Positions 29,103-40,095 of a DNA stretch of 64,000 nucleotides are shown one piece after another. The number at the start of each line of letters is the position of its first letter. The first letter of the stretch is position 1. This DNA comes from Pseudopyrenochaeta lycopersici (taxonomy: Eukaryota > Ascomycota > Dothideomycetes > Pleosporales > Pseudopyrenochaetaceae), in the NCBI GenBank assembly GCA_003313425.1, contig NHZP01000065.1:186001-250000 (forward strand). The letters run 5' to 3'. Under the pieces are notes generated by a model. It was not told the DNA's origin and did no database searches. It was given only the letters and a program-made list of their open reading frames with translations. Both the position numbers and the translations under genes were made by a program.

Positions 29103-29639
29103 AATTTGTATGGCAGAGCTTGGTTAGTAAGGGCTCCCACCCTTAGGATGGAATATCGAACATCCATTCTTCTCAAAAAAATGGCGAAGTCCAATTGTGT
29201 GTGGCTGGAAGACAGGCTGAGTCAGATGGGGGCTGTGGCGCGTTCTGCGCACAGACGGGTTGTGATGGGCACGGGCCCATTCTCTCAACTTTCGAGTGCT
29301 ATATATGATTCCTTTCACTAGAAAGTTGTCAAGTGGTCAGGAGCCTTGCGCTCCTTGACCCCTGACACTTTACACGTAAGCAGGGCCCGCGAGTGGAACG
29401 AGAAGCGGATGCGTCAAGCTACTTGTAGTTTGGGGCCATTGCCCCCTGTAAGCAACGCGAAGCACGGACGTAGCTTCTAGATCATTCTGATCGTGGGTTG
29501 CACGTGAGGAGCACTCTTGCCCTCACATCTACTAGATGTTCATAGCTATGGACACAACGGAGTGGGCGCATTATGGAATAATAGTCTTGGCAGAGACAGA
29601 TACCTGGATAGAGTTCGTTATACTATGGAGTGTAACGCT

Positions 29640-29645
29640 TATAAG
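29640..29645 (+). promoter_or_regulatory. TATA box of U19
   Basis: TATAAG with a perfect AACGGG-TGTGT-CCCGTT initiator hairpin. Confidence 0.6.
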
Positions 29646-29796
29646 GAAACGGGTGTGTCCCGTTACCTTTCCTTATTACCAATTTTTTTTGCGTCTATTT
29701 ACAGCGTGTACCGGGTACCGCTCGTACTAGAGGTATCGAACGTAGCTTGGTGGAGGCAGTTCTTGTTCTTGGACATGTTGTCAGCGTGTAGCGCCC

Positions 29797-30389
29797 ATGA
29801 TGAGTGCTGATAAGGCGTACGTCGCGGAAGCGTTACGCAGTTGTATTGTAGGACGTATGTCGGTCGATAGCCTGGTAGGGCTAGTTTGCGGTGCGTATGG
29901 TTTCGGATACCACTGGTACACTATCCGAAACAACCTTTCTTCCCTTTTGTCAAGGCATGGCGATGCTGCTTAGTGGAATGGATTTTGAGTAGAGTGACAG
30001 GTACTGCTAGTGGGTGCTGGGGAGGCACCGCGGTTTCGGTACGACTGTCCGTTGTTCGCGATGAGGCAGGATGCGTAGGCATGCGAGCGTCAGTGATGCG
30101 CCCGCGTTCATCCTTTCTGTATTGGACGAAGCGTTGTCACGTAGTGCATGGCAAGACGTTGCCGTTACATTTGTCTGAGGGAGGCACTGCTGCGGAGCGT
30201 GTGCGTATTTGTTTGTGGCTGCTCCTTGTGGAGCTTTGCGTAGTTGCGTCGGAGGAGGATGAATTCTCCTCTTGGATTTCACATCGTTACTTGTTGTGTG
30301 GAGCACCTTTTATGGGAATTACGAGGGCTCCGTTCGCGTGGGGGGCCTTCGTAGTATGCGTAGCTATAGTAGTATGGGGGGCTACCTGA
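29797..30389 (+). CDS. Tail-anchored helical protein, exon structure uncertain (U19)
   Basis: ATG 29797 (MMSADKAYVAEALRS) opens a 58-codon frame ending TAG 29971. A second frame runs to the TGA ending at 30389 and finishes with a hydrophobic tail (AFVVCVAIVVWGAT). A GTATGT donor at 29855 and GAGTGACAG acceptor ending 30000 (146 nt) would join them in frame, but other donors (GTGCGT at 29891) also fit. The second part is helical (CLWLLLVELCVVASEEDEF) with SGCWGGTAVSVRLS. Helix content, C-terminal anchor and a small LSRHGD motif in the first frame are compatible with a Bcl-2-like protein, but this is only a weak resemblance. An ordinary tail-anchored protein is the alternative. Confidence 0.45.
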
Positions 30390-31163
30390 CCCTGGGAGGT
30401 GTTTGTATGTACATACAGAGAGGGTTTGTTACATAGTATACTATGCATTTATCTAGTCTATACGATATTTATGTTGGTATAGTGTATCATTACCATTATG
30501 GTAATAGTAGATGTATATCTCTTAGTATACGTAGTCAGAGTGTGTAGGTGTCGTAATAACTACGTCTGGTTACGAATAACAGCATAGTTTTTTATATACA
30601 TAGAGTATAATACCATTATACTATGCATTATAGCTAGTTATAAACAGAGCGATTCTATAGTGTTGATGTGTAGAGCGTTTTAATAGTTTCAGGGCTAAGA
30701 AATAATTTGATTGTATGGATATTTGGTAGAAATTGGGGTGTGAGCCCTTGTAGATGGAACACCATCTCCAAAGAAATTGGCGAAGTCCGATTTTGCTGTG
30801 GCTGGAGGTCACGTTTTACCGGGGTGCTGAAAAATTTTTCAGCCACGACTCAACTTTTCTAGTGTGGCGCAGCCTATATATGATTCCTTTCACTAGAAAG
30901 TTGTCAAGTGGTCGAGAGCCTTGCGCTCGGGACCACGACGGCTTTACTGTAAGCTTTGCCTGTGACTGGAGGGAACAGCGGACGCGTCAAACTACTTGTA
31001 GTTTAATGGCAAAAGCCCCGGTAAGCAACATGCAGCACGGACCGTGTGAGTCAGATGACCGCAGGGTTGCCCACTCTCTCTCAGATCTTTGGTCTGATTT
31101 GTTAGCGGGAGCGTTGGGAGCTAGTAGCGGGTCACGGACGTGGGTTAGGTATCTACTGGTATG
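30390..31163 (+). repeat. Cassette boundary B20, core hairpin 30851-30903
   Basis: 30390-30720 is AT-rich with many TATAC/GTATA dyads. Pre-core hairpin GCTGAAAAATTTTTCAGC (30826-30843), an 18-bp perfect palindrome. Loop GGC-GCA-GCC. GAGC/GCTC and AAACTAC/GTAGTTT helices. The array of upstream hairpins stops at 31099 (CTGATTTG): no CCAAT-like hairpin, GGGACTAG box or TATA follows. Confidence 0.75.
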
Positions 31164-31765
31164 CTTATTGGTCGGATGACATCAAGGCGGGGCACCGGTG
31201 TTTTTCCGCCGTTTTTCCGCGGGGCTGGCGGAGGCTCGCGGCTTCTGTCTGTTGCGGGGTTATCGCAAAGACTTCTTTAACTCTTCCATCGCGGACGCAT
31301 TGAGCAAGAATTGCAACGAAAAGGGACGTTTTCTCATTGTACGGCGGAGCCTCGCATATCGTATTCCTTGTGCGCCGCACATATTGGACATGGACGCACG
31401 GTGGAACCGGCCCCAAGAGGTGTTTATGCAAAGCACGAGTGGTGCGTGGAGCGTGTCTCCCGGTTGGCAGACCTGGATGCAGAGCGGAATACTTTACGAT
31501 GGTCGTTCTTCGGCGGGAGCGAACAATGGTTTGGAAGGCGCAGGCCCAGTCACAACACTGGATGAAGGTGCTGGAGAGCGGGAAGGCCGCGATATCGGTC
31601 GAGTGTAGCTCGATTGCGTTGGAGGCGCTTGGGGTGATTTTCGTGAGCGTCCTACAGAGTGCTTTACTCTGTTGCACTTGCCTGTCACGGATGTGCTGGG
31701 TTGGTGATCGGTCGGCCTCGGAGAGTTACTTGCGGAAGCGGACGCACTGTGGACGCAGTGGGTAG
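31164..31765 (+). CDS. Unresolved gene of U20, family relic possible
   Basis: Three overlapping + frames are open here: 31164-31283 (ATG, MLIGRMTSRRGTG), 31198-31608 (FSAGLAEARGFCLLRGY ... YRKDFFNSSIADALSKN) and 31337-31765. The last contains SSIALEALGVIFVSVLQSALL, reminiscent of the SDAVG-family LSVEALDVLVERILPLL helix, and the second has an RGFCLLRGYRKDFF segment like the first exon of U7. I could not find one convincing exon chain. Base composition is more GC-rich than neighbours. Treat as a probable spliced or decaying gene. Confidence 0.35.
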
Positions 31766-32849
31766 GGATGGTTGCTGCGCCGAAGGTGTGGGCTTTTTGG
31801 TAAGTATACCGCCTTGTCTATTGCGACAAGTTAAGAAGGCTTGTGTATCATGTTACTGACGTTTCTGTCTTCGTAGTTCTCTACGATATGTGGTTGTACT
31901 GCGGGAAGCATATGTCGTGTAGCCTGTAACGTATAGAGTTATCTTTACTCTTCCCTATTTGAGGATGCAGTATGTGCGTAGTACTGTTTTTCTCATAATG
32001 CGTAGCTATAATGTTAGGGCAGCGTCTATTACGTGAGTGTTTGTTTCTGTAAATGTTTTATTTCCCTACTGATAGGCTAGGTAGTAGCCTTGTGTTCTGT
32101 GTTTAGGGTATTTCCTACCCTACTTGCTTTTTTACAATACGTTGATGGTATCTATGTCGTAGGTTCTTTTTTTTTTTTTAGAATTGCGAGGCTATTTGTT
32201 TTGTCTCTATCATGGGTGTTTTTACTAATTTGTGTTATATAGGAACTAGGTAAGAGGTACTATGCGTTAGACGTGCGTTGCTTGTGGTGGGGCATAGTAC
32301 GTTAGGAAGTGCGGAGCTTCATTGTTAAGGGTGGGAGCCCTTGGGATGGAAGATGGAACATCAGACCTCTCGAAAAAATGGCTAAGTTCATTTTTGTTGT
32401 GGCTGGAGGTCACGTTTTACCGGGGTGCTGAAAAATTTTTCAGCCACGACTCAACTTTTCTAGTGTGGCGCAGCCTATATATGATTCCTTTCACTAGAAA
32501 GTTGTCAAGTGGTCGAGGAGCCCCGTGCTCCTTGACCCCTGACACTTTACATGTAAGCAGGGCCAACGACTGGAAGGAGTAGCGAAGCGGTAGTCTTGAA
32601 TAAGACTAGGGGCGCTGCACTTAGTAACCACAGCAAAGCACGGACGTGTGGTCGTCTGACATGGTGTGGCACGCTTTGATCTGTGATCTAATTGGTCTAT
32701 GAACATAGACAGCATGGAGTGGGCAGAACCCTGCCAAGTATGGAATAGTATATCTCGGCAGAGAGGACCAGTCGGTAGGGCGCTATATAGGGTGTTCTTT
32801 AGCGCTTAGCTTCTGCACGGACTGTGCTTGTAGCAGAATTATAAAGAGA
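31766..32849 (+). repeat. Cassette boundary B21, core hairpin 32452-32504
   Basis: 31766-32310 T-rich flank without a recognisable gene or AATAAA. AAGGG/CCCTT; the GCTGAAAAATTTTTCAGC palindrome; loop GGC-GCA-GCC; right half as in B8 (start of the U8-type cassette), TATA 32784. Confidence 0.76.
32784..32790 (+). promoter_or_regulatory. TATA box of U21
   Basis: Same TATATAG context as U8. Confidence 0.6.
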
Positions 32850-33333
32850 ATGGCGTCTGCCGTGATTCTGTTCTCTTCTTTGGCTGTGCTATGCGGGGCC
32901 TTTTTTTGCACAGCTGCGGTGCGTCACACGGAGGTGTGTTACAGAATTGGCCAATTGTCTCGAGCGCGGGACGCTGTTGTCGCGCGCAATGCGTACGGAT
33001 GGTATGCTCATAGCCATGGGTACCACACTTTTACGTAGTGTGGACGAGGGGGGTTCGCCAACCCGCTCACATGAAAGCGTGTTCTTCCGGAGGGATGATA
33101 CGAGTAGCAAGACAGTGGCTACTTGGGTGGCAAGCACGTCGTGGCCGCACGTGACTACGTTGCCTCTACCTAGTGGTATGAACGGAGGAGGCGGCTCAAC
33201 TGGTAGCCGTGGAGCGAGCGATGTGTTGTTAGCAACCGTTCTTGCGGTTGTTGCTTTTGTGGCAGCGCTGGTGGCGCTCTCGTTGGTTTTATGGCGATGC
33301 ACGGGAAGGTATTACGCGCGTGCTCTGGTGTAG
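32850..33333 (+). CDS. Signal-peptide / single-pass membrane protein, copy 2 (U21)
   Basis: Apparently identical to U8 (offset +20525): signal-peptide frame 32850-33001, 37-nt intron candidate 33002-33038, TM frame 33039-33333. Neighbours differ on both sides from U8, while the 3' flank including AATAAA is the same. Confidence 0.6.
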
Positions 33334-33790
33334 AGCATCTACATTTCACGGCAATGTCGTTTCTGCTAGGGGCAAAACAAAAACATGCCCTACCATGCTC
33401 CGTTTTTTGGTAGCACGGTGCGCTTCTATAAGTTGTTTTGACTCTCTTAGCTGTGGAGCAGCGATTCTGGGTTGTATGCATAGGGTCTCAATAGTGGGAC
33501 ACGGCAGGCAGGATGCGTCCTCTGTTAAGGCTTCGTTCACCGTGTAGGTGTTATACATATTGCGTCAAGGATTTGCGCTGTGGGAGCGTTTGGTGTATGG
33601 TACAATATAGCTGCAGAGCTAGTCTCTTGCTGGGAACGGTGAATGCCGGTTGTTTGTTTCTGTTAGTACTCAGTAAATTCACAAAAAAAAATACTGAGTA
33701 TTTACGTTGGAGTTACAGAGGGACGTAGTATAGTTTGTATTGGTAAGTACCTATTTTACGGTTTATGTCTTTTATTTTCTGTTTCTTTAA

Positions 33791-33796
33791 AATAAA
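33791..33796 (+). terminator. Poly(A) signal of U21
   Basis: AATAAA as in U8. Confidence 0.55.
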
Positions 33797-34389
33797 GTTA
33801 TGGTGTATTGTAAAGTATAGTAATTGTATTGCGTAGGCTTTGTACGGTGGTAAGAGCAACAAAGGATTTGTGGTGCAGAGGTCAGTCAGGAAGGGTGTGG
33901 GCGCCCTTGGGATGGAATACCGAAGATCAAAAAAAAATGCGTAAGTCCATTTTCCGTGTGGCTGACGGTCATGCAGAGTCACGCTGGGTTGCTGTGGCGC
34001 GTTTTGCGCACAGACGGGTTGTGATGGGCACGGGCCCATTCCGTCAACTTTCGAGTGTATATATGATTCCTTTCACTAGAAAGTTGTCAAGTGGTCAGGA
34101 GCCTTGCGCTTCTGATCCTAGACACTTTACACGTATGCGTTGCCTACGACTGGAGGGAGTAGCGAAGCGTTAGTCTCTTTAGAGGCTAGGGGCAATGCAC
34201 GCTTAAGTAACCCGGCGCACGGACGTAGCGCGAGATCATCTGATCTCCGGGTTGCCACATTTTTGGTCTCTGACCTAATTGGCCTGTGGATGCAGGGATG
34301 CACGGAGGTGATGTAGGTGCGCGATTGGGTTGGGAGCGTTGGTTTACTTGTGCACGGACGTGTCACTGCGGCGCGGTGTCTGCGCGTTG

Positions 34390-34395
34390 TATAAA
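34390..34395 (+). promoter_or_regulatory. TATA box of U22
   Basis: TATAAA 77 nt before the ATG, preceded by GC-rich GCGGCGCGGTGTCTGCGCG rather than the usual block. Confidence 0.55.
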
Positions 34396-34466
34396 TGGTG
34401 CTCGTTCCCACGGGTCTCGTGGCACCGGAGGTTCTTCTTTTCCTCACTCTTTGAGTGTGCCTTATT

Positions 34467-35349
34467 ATGGATGCACGATGGAATGTCTGCACACTTGTTT
34501 CGAGTCAGGGAGCTGACGGACGGTGGAGCTCTATGTTTACGTCTTGTTTGCAAGGTGGGGCGTTGTACGCTGCTACTGTCGTTGCTGCTGGGACAGCTTT
34601 ACTTGGGAAGCGGAGGCGTAAGCCCGGTAGTGATCCGGGTCTCTCCAGAGTAGGTCTCTGTTTGGCGCTTGTGTAGCATGATAATGCTGACTCCTTCGTT
34701 TTTGCAGGTTCCGAAGGTACAGAAGGTCGATAAATTGCTCGAAGGGCCCGCGAAGTGGTTCCTAGAACGTCTGTCAACTATATCCACGAAGTGGGGGTTT
34801 CTTAGATCTTGTGGGAGCGAAGAAGTCGCTTTGGTGGAGAGCTTTTTACGTGCCAAGGTGGACCTTGCAGAGTATAACGTGGTGCGAAATTTAGAAGGCC
34901 TGTCTGCTCCCTCTGTTATGGGAAGCCTCATGTATGGAGCGGATACACTGAGATGTTATCCCTCTGTATTCACGGGGGAGTACCCGCCGTTGAGTGTCGG
35001 CGATGGTTGCGGGCCAGTGAATGCTGCCTCTATGGATATTGTGGAAACCCCGGGACTGTCCGGTTTTGGATCCGGTGGTGGTGGATGCGCTTATGTCGAC
35101 CCTGCTTGGCTGGAGCCCCCGGAAGGGTTTTGTTGTTATGCTAGTAGTTTTGTACTTCCTGGCCACTCTGACAGTGTGGCTTCTGATTACGATTCCGCTG
35201 ATTGGATGTCATTAGCACCAGAACCCTTTAACAGCGATGAAGGAGAGGGTGGTCTTGGTCTTGTAGAGATGGAGGACTGGGAGCTGGGGGCTCTTACGGA
35301 TGTGTTGTATGATCGTAGTGGGGATCTGTTGTTAGGGGAGTATTCGTAG
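34467..35349 (+). CDS. Activator-like protein with acidic C-terminal domain (U22)
   Basis: Exons 34467-34649 and 34708-35349 (phase 0), 274 aa. Intron of 58 nt: GTAGGT donor, TGCTGAC branch, TTTTTGCAG acceptor. Exon 1 has a basic nuclear-localisation-like GKRRRKPG. The middle (FLERLSTISTKWGFLR; EEVALVESFLRAKVDL) is helical. The last ~60 residues are acidic with bulky hydrophobics (DYDSADWMSLAPEPF, EMEDWELGALTDVLYD), the make-up of transcriptional activation domains. I infer a transcription regulator, perhaps acting on the shared promoter blocks; no known DNA-binding domain is visible. A scaffold protein is the alternative. Confidence 0.6.
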
Positions 35350-36088
35350 GTATGGAATTATTGTAGGGTATGTCTATTTTATGGTTGACTTATTGTGCAG
35401 TTGGTCTACCATTGTGTACGATCTGTTTTGATGGACTGGATTATGTAGAATACCTATGTTGTATTCGCAAGATTTTTCATTTTGGGTGTGAGCGCCCTTG
35501 GGATGGAACACCATCTCCAAAGAAAAAAAAAATGCATAAGTCCATTTTTGCTGTGGCTGGGGGGGCACGCCGAGTCAGGTTGGCTGTGGCTCGGGAGAGT
35601 CAGCTGTGGCGCGGATTCTGCGCGCACAGACCAGAAATCAACTTTCGAGTGCTATATATGATTCCTTTCACTAGAAAGTTGTCAAGTGGTCAGGAGCCTT
35701 GCGCTCCTTACCCTTGCCACTTTACAATTAAGCAGGGCCGGCGAGTGGAACGAGTAGCGAAGCGGTAGTCTTGAATAAGACTAGGGCCTCTGCACTTAGT
35801 AAGCAACACAGCGCACGGACGTAGCGCGAGATCATCTGATCTGTGGGTTGCCACATTCTTCAGATTTTTTATCTGATTGGTCTATGGATATGGAGGCAGG
35901 GAGTGTGCAGGACCCTGCTAACTAGGGACTAACACATCTTGGCGGGGCCAAGGGTCTGGGAGACAGATTGAGATATATAAGAGAGGGGAGCGCCCTCCTA
36001 TCTCTAATATCAACGGAGGTGTGCTTTGTTCGGTTCAGTTGTAGTCACTACATAGTGAACGTATTGTACGTAAGTAGTAGCGGTAGCT
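35350..36088 (+). repeat. Cassette boundary B23, core hairpin 35639-35681
   Basis: Short-loop core; GCGCGGATTCTGCGCGC hairpin; AGGAGC/GCTCCT; TAGTCTT/AAGACTA; GCAGGACCCTGC hairpin; TATA 35974. No AATAAA after U22. Confidence 0.77.
35974..35981 (+). promoter_or_regulatory. TATA box of U23
   Basis: TATATAAG with GAGGGGAGCGCCCTC initiator hairpin. Confidence 0.65.
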
Positions 36089-36866
36089 ATGGCGATGGAG
36101 TCGTTGCACGGAGTTGGCGTTTTCAGAGAACGTAGTATATTGTGTAGTAACAAGATGCCGGCGGGTACGTCGAGCGAAGCGTTTGCAGGGAGTGAAGAGC
36201 AGATGGAATGGGTGCGGAGTCACATTCCCGGTAGGTACTTCTTTCTCCTCGGGAAGTTAGTATCCTTTAACTGACACTGGGACAGAGTTTGTGGAACAAG
36301 GTGTTTCTCTTACATGTCATGTAAACCCGTGGGGGGCACGGTGTTGGTGGTCAACGAAGGAGAGTGGGAAGCTCTCTCGCGAATGTGTAGAGGAACAGCA
36401 CAGTCCGTGTCTTAATGATTACGAAGTGATTGGCGCGGGCGGCGACAGGAGACGGGCGCTCCTTGTGTTCAAGGTGGACATCTTGGTAGGAGATGAATTG
36501 CAGAGCAATGTTGCGTTTGCGCAACTCTCTTTAGAGACACTGGAGGTGTTCCTGCAGGATGTTTTACCTCGTGTCTACTCGCTTGAAGAGAATTCGGTGG
36601 ATACCTATATTGTGGACGATTTGTTCCACTCGTTAAACGTCGGGTGTTACTCTACGACGGTAGGGTGCGGATGCACGCGTTCTGATATTTGTATGAAGTG
36701 CGCGCCGGTGAGGATAGAGCGTGCTAGGTTTATCGTGCTCCACAGATTTACCTCTGTTTATCCGTTTGGCTTGGGGAGGTGGTTTGATGGAATCAGCGAT
36801 GCAGCAGGGACTGTGTACCCGTCGGGAAAAAACTGGTTGAGTTGTTCCCATAGCCGTGTTCTGTAG
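36089..36866 (+). CDS. SDAVG-family protein (U23)
   Basis: Exons 36089-36230 and 36286-36866, 240 aa; ATG 36095 is an alternative start matching the MES type. Intron 55 nt: GTAGGT, CTGAC, GGGACAG. Exon 1 ends VRSHIPG. Exon 2: WWSTKESGKLSREC, FAQLSLETLEVFLQDVLP, CGCTRSDICMKC, WFDGISDAAG, NWLSC. Confidence 0.75.
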
Positions 36867-37634
36867 AGCACGATGTATTTTGTCTGGCCTGGAGGAGCTG
36901 CATTGAGGTAGACATAGTAGAGTTTTATTAACGATTTTATTGTAAAGGATGCAGAGGAAACGATAGGTATATGTGTGGAGAGCAATTAGCGAGCATAGTG
37001 GTAATGCAGGTGTGGACCTGTTATGGCCGGCAGGTATTGAATTTACATTACGGGGTGTTGTAACGGAGTGTTGTTGTAGGACAACCCAAAAAAAAACGGT
37101 AAGTCAAAAAAAAATCCCAAGTTTTTTTGGCTAAGTCCGATTTTGCTGTGGCTGGAGGGCCATGCTGGGTCACGTTTGCTGTGGCGCGGGGAGCGCACAG
37201 GCCCCGACTCAACTTTCTAGTGTGGCGAAAAGCCTATATATGATTCCTTTCACTAGAAAGTTGTCAAGTGGTCAGGAGCCTTGCGCTCCTTACCCTTGCC
37301 ACTTTACAATTAAGCAGGGCCGGCGAGTGGAACGAGTAGCGAAGCGGTAGGCTTTTTAAAGCCTAGGGCCATTGCCCCCTGTAAGCAAGCCGAAGCACGG
37401 ACGTCGCGGGTCAGATGATCACTGCTTGCCCACTTTTCTCTCAATCAATCATTTGATTGGCTTATGGATATAACTACATGGAATGAGCAGGCCCCTGCCA
37501 ACTAGGGACTAGGTTCTCTTGGCATCGCGCGAGGTCGGGAAAGACATATAAGAGGGGAGGCCGTCCCCCCGCTCACGGAGTGTGTTTGGGTACATTGCTG
37601 TTCTACGTAGAGGGACAGCGAAGTTGTAATAGGC
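36867..37634 (+). repeat. Cassette boundary B24, core hairpin 37210-37263
   Basis: GGC-GAAAA-GCC long loop, GCGCGGGGAGCGC hairpin, AGGAGC/GCTCCT, perfect TAGGCTTT/AAAGCCTA helix, CAATCAATCATTTGATTG, TATA 37547. Confidence 0.78.
37547..37552 (+). promoter_or_regulatory. TATA box of U24
   Basis: TATAAG followed by GAGGGGAGGCC/CCCCC pairing. Confidence 0.62.
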
Positions 37635-38518
37635 ATGGCGGAGGCCGTGTCAGAGATGCCCTCTCCTATGTTGTATGGCAACACTGAGTTTCAGTCATGG
37701 TTTGCGGAGCTAACAGCAGTGGTGGTCCCGAACGGGTTGACTTGTGCACCCTTGCTTTCTGCGCGGATTGCGGAGGTGCCGGAAGGGCAATGTTTGGTAC
37801 AGTCAGAAGGAACGACGGAGGAGTTGCAGGTGGTGAGGAATCACCTTGATGGTTAGCACAGTCCTTTTTTTTTGGTGGACTGTTTTTCTGAAGCTAATGA
37901 GTAGCTTCAGTACTGGTGGAACACAGTGTTTCAGTAAGTTGGTTGATCACCGCGGAGAGCGTGTCCTGGCGTTTAACGCGAGAGAGTGGCGCCCTTCCCG
38001 CACAATGTAGTCGGGTGGATGGATCTTCTTGTTTTGCGTGTAAAGCAACTGGAGAGGATTTGCGTCGTTCCTACCTCGTGGTGGAGGCCAGTGGATGGTG
38101 GTGGAACGAGTCTGTCTGGTTTGCAGAGGCAGTGTGTGCTCTCCTTACGCGAGATGCGTTGGACATGGTGGTGTCAACTGTGTTGCCCCGTTTCATAGAG
38201 TTGCGGGCGCAGGGCGAAGGAACGTATGGCTGTCGGCAGCGGTGGGCGTTAACGGAAGTTACGACCTATGTTGATCGTTTGAATAACGGTGCATATTCTA
38301 CAGATGGTAATCGATGTAAGTGTTATCTAGTAGGACTGTGTACTGCATGTGATGCAGTAACGGAGGGTCGGCGTCGGTTTTTACGTATACCACAGTTTCA
38401 GGGCGTGTTTCCACGGGGCCGGCAGCATTGGTTTGCTGGTGTTACAGACTCTACACAGTTGTTGTTGTTCAGTGGGTTCCCATGGCTGAGTTGTGCTTCT
38501 GGGTGGCAGAGCTTGTGA
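37635..38518 (+). CDS. SDAVG-family protein with long first exon (U24)
   Basis: Exons 37635-37851 and 37911-38518, 274 aa. Intron 59 nt with atypical GTTAGC donor, T9 tract, and GAAGCT-AATGAGT-AGCTTC hairpin in place of TTGGG/CCCAA; acceptor is the CAG closing that hairpin. Exon 1 (MAEAVSEMPSPML ... VRNHLDG) is 72 codons, the longest non-F-box one, with no recognised domain. Exon 2: LTRESGALPAQC, AVCALLTRDALDMVVSTVLP, CKCYLVGLCTAC, WFAGVTDSTQ, PWLSC. Similar to U28 in the C-terminal PWLSC. Confidence 0.72.
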
Positions 38519-39199
38519 TCCTACTTTAGTTGTGTTATCGGCACAGAGAGTAAGGTATGTCTTGTATTTTCTGTTGTCTTGTAAGAACTATGTTTGTTCT
38601 TTTTTTGGTTACTATTATTTTATAGTAGAGCTATGCGTAGGTTGAGTTTATTTTTAGCGTAAGCTGAATTTGTTAAGGGTGCGAGCCCTTCAGATGGAAC
38701 GTCAATCCTCTCGAAAAATGCGTAAGTCCATTTTCCTTGTGGCTGGAGGGGCACGCAGAGTCACGTTTTACCGGGGTGCTGAAAAATTTTTCAGCCACTC
38801 CTCAACTTTTCTAGTGTGGCGCAGCCTATATATGATTCCTTTCACTAGAAAGTTGTCAAGTGGTCGGCAGCCTCGCGCTGCCTACCCTGGACACTTTACC
38901 TGTAAGCAGAGCCTGTGACTGGAGGGAACAACGAAGTGTTAGTCTTGAATAAGACTAGAGGCAATGCACTTACTAAGCATAGCAGAGCACGGGCGCGTGC
39001 TGATCATCGGATCGCTGCTTGCCCACTTTTTTTTTCAATCAGTTGTCTGATTGGTCTATGAATGTAGACAACATGGAATGGGCAGCCCTCTGCTAACTAG
39101 GGACTAGTAACTCTTGGCGAAGACAGCGTGGATATCACGGTATATAAGCAGGGGAGGGCCTCCCCCGCCCATGGAAGTGATGTTTTTGGTTTACTCCAA
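38519..39199 (+). repeat. Cassette boundary B25, core hairpin 38803-38855
   Basis: The GCTGAAAAATTTTTCAGC palindrome again; loop GGC-GCA-GCC; GGCAGC/GCTGCC; TAGTCTT/AAGACTA; CAATCAGTTGTCTGATTG; AGCAG... CTGCT; TATA 39141. Confidence 0.78.
39141..39148 (+). promoter_or_regulatory. TATA box of U25
   Basis: TATATAAG with perfect GGGGAGG/CCTCCCC initiator hairpin. Confidence 0.67.
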
Positions 39200-40095
39200 A
39201 TGACGATGGCGTCGTCACCCAGAGTGCACATCTCTACGGAGCATGATGGAAGTGTTTCTAGCGTACAGCTGGAGCGTGTTTTGTCGGGGATCGACTGCCT
39301 TGTAGAAGGAATTCGAGGGGAAGCTATTGCAGCGAGTGCATCTAGCTTACATTGTGTGCGGGCGCACATAGACAGTATGTTCTCTTTTTGTAGATGTTTT
39401 AGTAGTTGGGCGGAGGTCCCCCAACTAACGGAGTAGCAGAGTTGGTGGAGCAAGGCATCTCTTTTACGTTTCATCTAAAGCCGGATGGCGCCTTAGACGT
39501 ATGGCTCACTCGGGAGAGCGGGCAGGCTCCTCGCCAGTGTTCTGCGCCCAATGTGTGTGGGTGCTATTTTGGAAATTGTGCGTCTGCCGACAATGCCCTG
39601 ACTGCATTTCTTGTCTGGAGAGCAGATGTTGTAGGAGAATACAATCAAGTGCGGAGCATGGTTGTGTTCGCGAAGCTCTGTTCCGATACATTTGATGTAT
39701 TCATCAAAAGCGTGCTGCCTTGTGTGTATACACGTGATAGGGATCTTGTGCAGGCGGAGGACGTGGATACGCTGTTTGGTTTGCTAGACGTAGGCGGATT
39801 TTCCAGTAGCGTGGGGTGCGGGTGCACATTGCGAGAGCATTGTCTGTCCTGTTTGTCGTTGCGTTTTAATCGGCAACGTTTCACGAGATGGGACATGTTC
39901 AGTGGGCCATTCCCATGTGGTCCAGACGGCTGGTTTCCTGGGTACAGTGATGCGGTTGGAATTGTACAACCGTTGGCGCTTGACTGGCTCACATGTCCGC
40001 ATATTGCGTTATCGTCTACTTTGTCTATTGACGGTGCACTTAGTAATTGTTCTGTAGATGAGTTACTATGGATGACTATATTTAGGAATGATTGA
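39200..40095 (+). CDS. SDAVG-family protein (U25)
   Basis: Exons 39200-39374 and 39440-40095, 276 aa. Intron 65 nt: GTATGT, TTGGGCGGAGGTCCCCCAA hairpin, CTAAC, GTAGCAG. Sister of U5/U34 (same MTM-type exon 1 with VQLE and SGIDCLVEG), but here the intron is not a multiple of three, so splicing is obligatory. Exon 2: LTRESGQAPRQC, FAKLCSDTFDVFIKSVLP, CGCTLREHCLSC, WFPGYSDAVG, DWLTC. Copy at U40. Confidence 0.77.

Larger units (their letters stand above)
28775..29796 (+). repeat. Cassette boundary B19, core hairpin 29287-29329
   Basis: AATAAA 29097; AAGGG-CTCCCA-CCCTT hairpin whose loop is the complement-like of the usual one; GCGCGTTCTGCGC; short-loop core; AGGAGC/GCTCCT; CAAGCTAC/GTAGTTTG. 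The GGGACTAG box is replaced by GGAATAATAG. TATAAG at 29640 with AACGGG/CCCGTT initiator hairpin. Confidence 0.75.
33334..34466 (+). repeat. Cassette boundary B22, core hairpin 34045-34086
   Basis: Left half as in B9. Right half: AGGAGC/GCTTCT, TAGTCTCT/AGAGGCTA (with a T-G pair), GGTCTCTGACC-like hairpin; TATA-like TATAAA at 34390. The GGGACTAG box and TTGGC element are not visible, so this cassette has its own proximal promoter. Confidence 0.75.
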
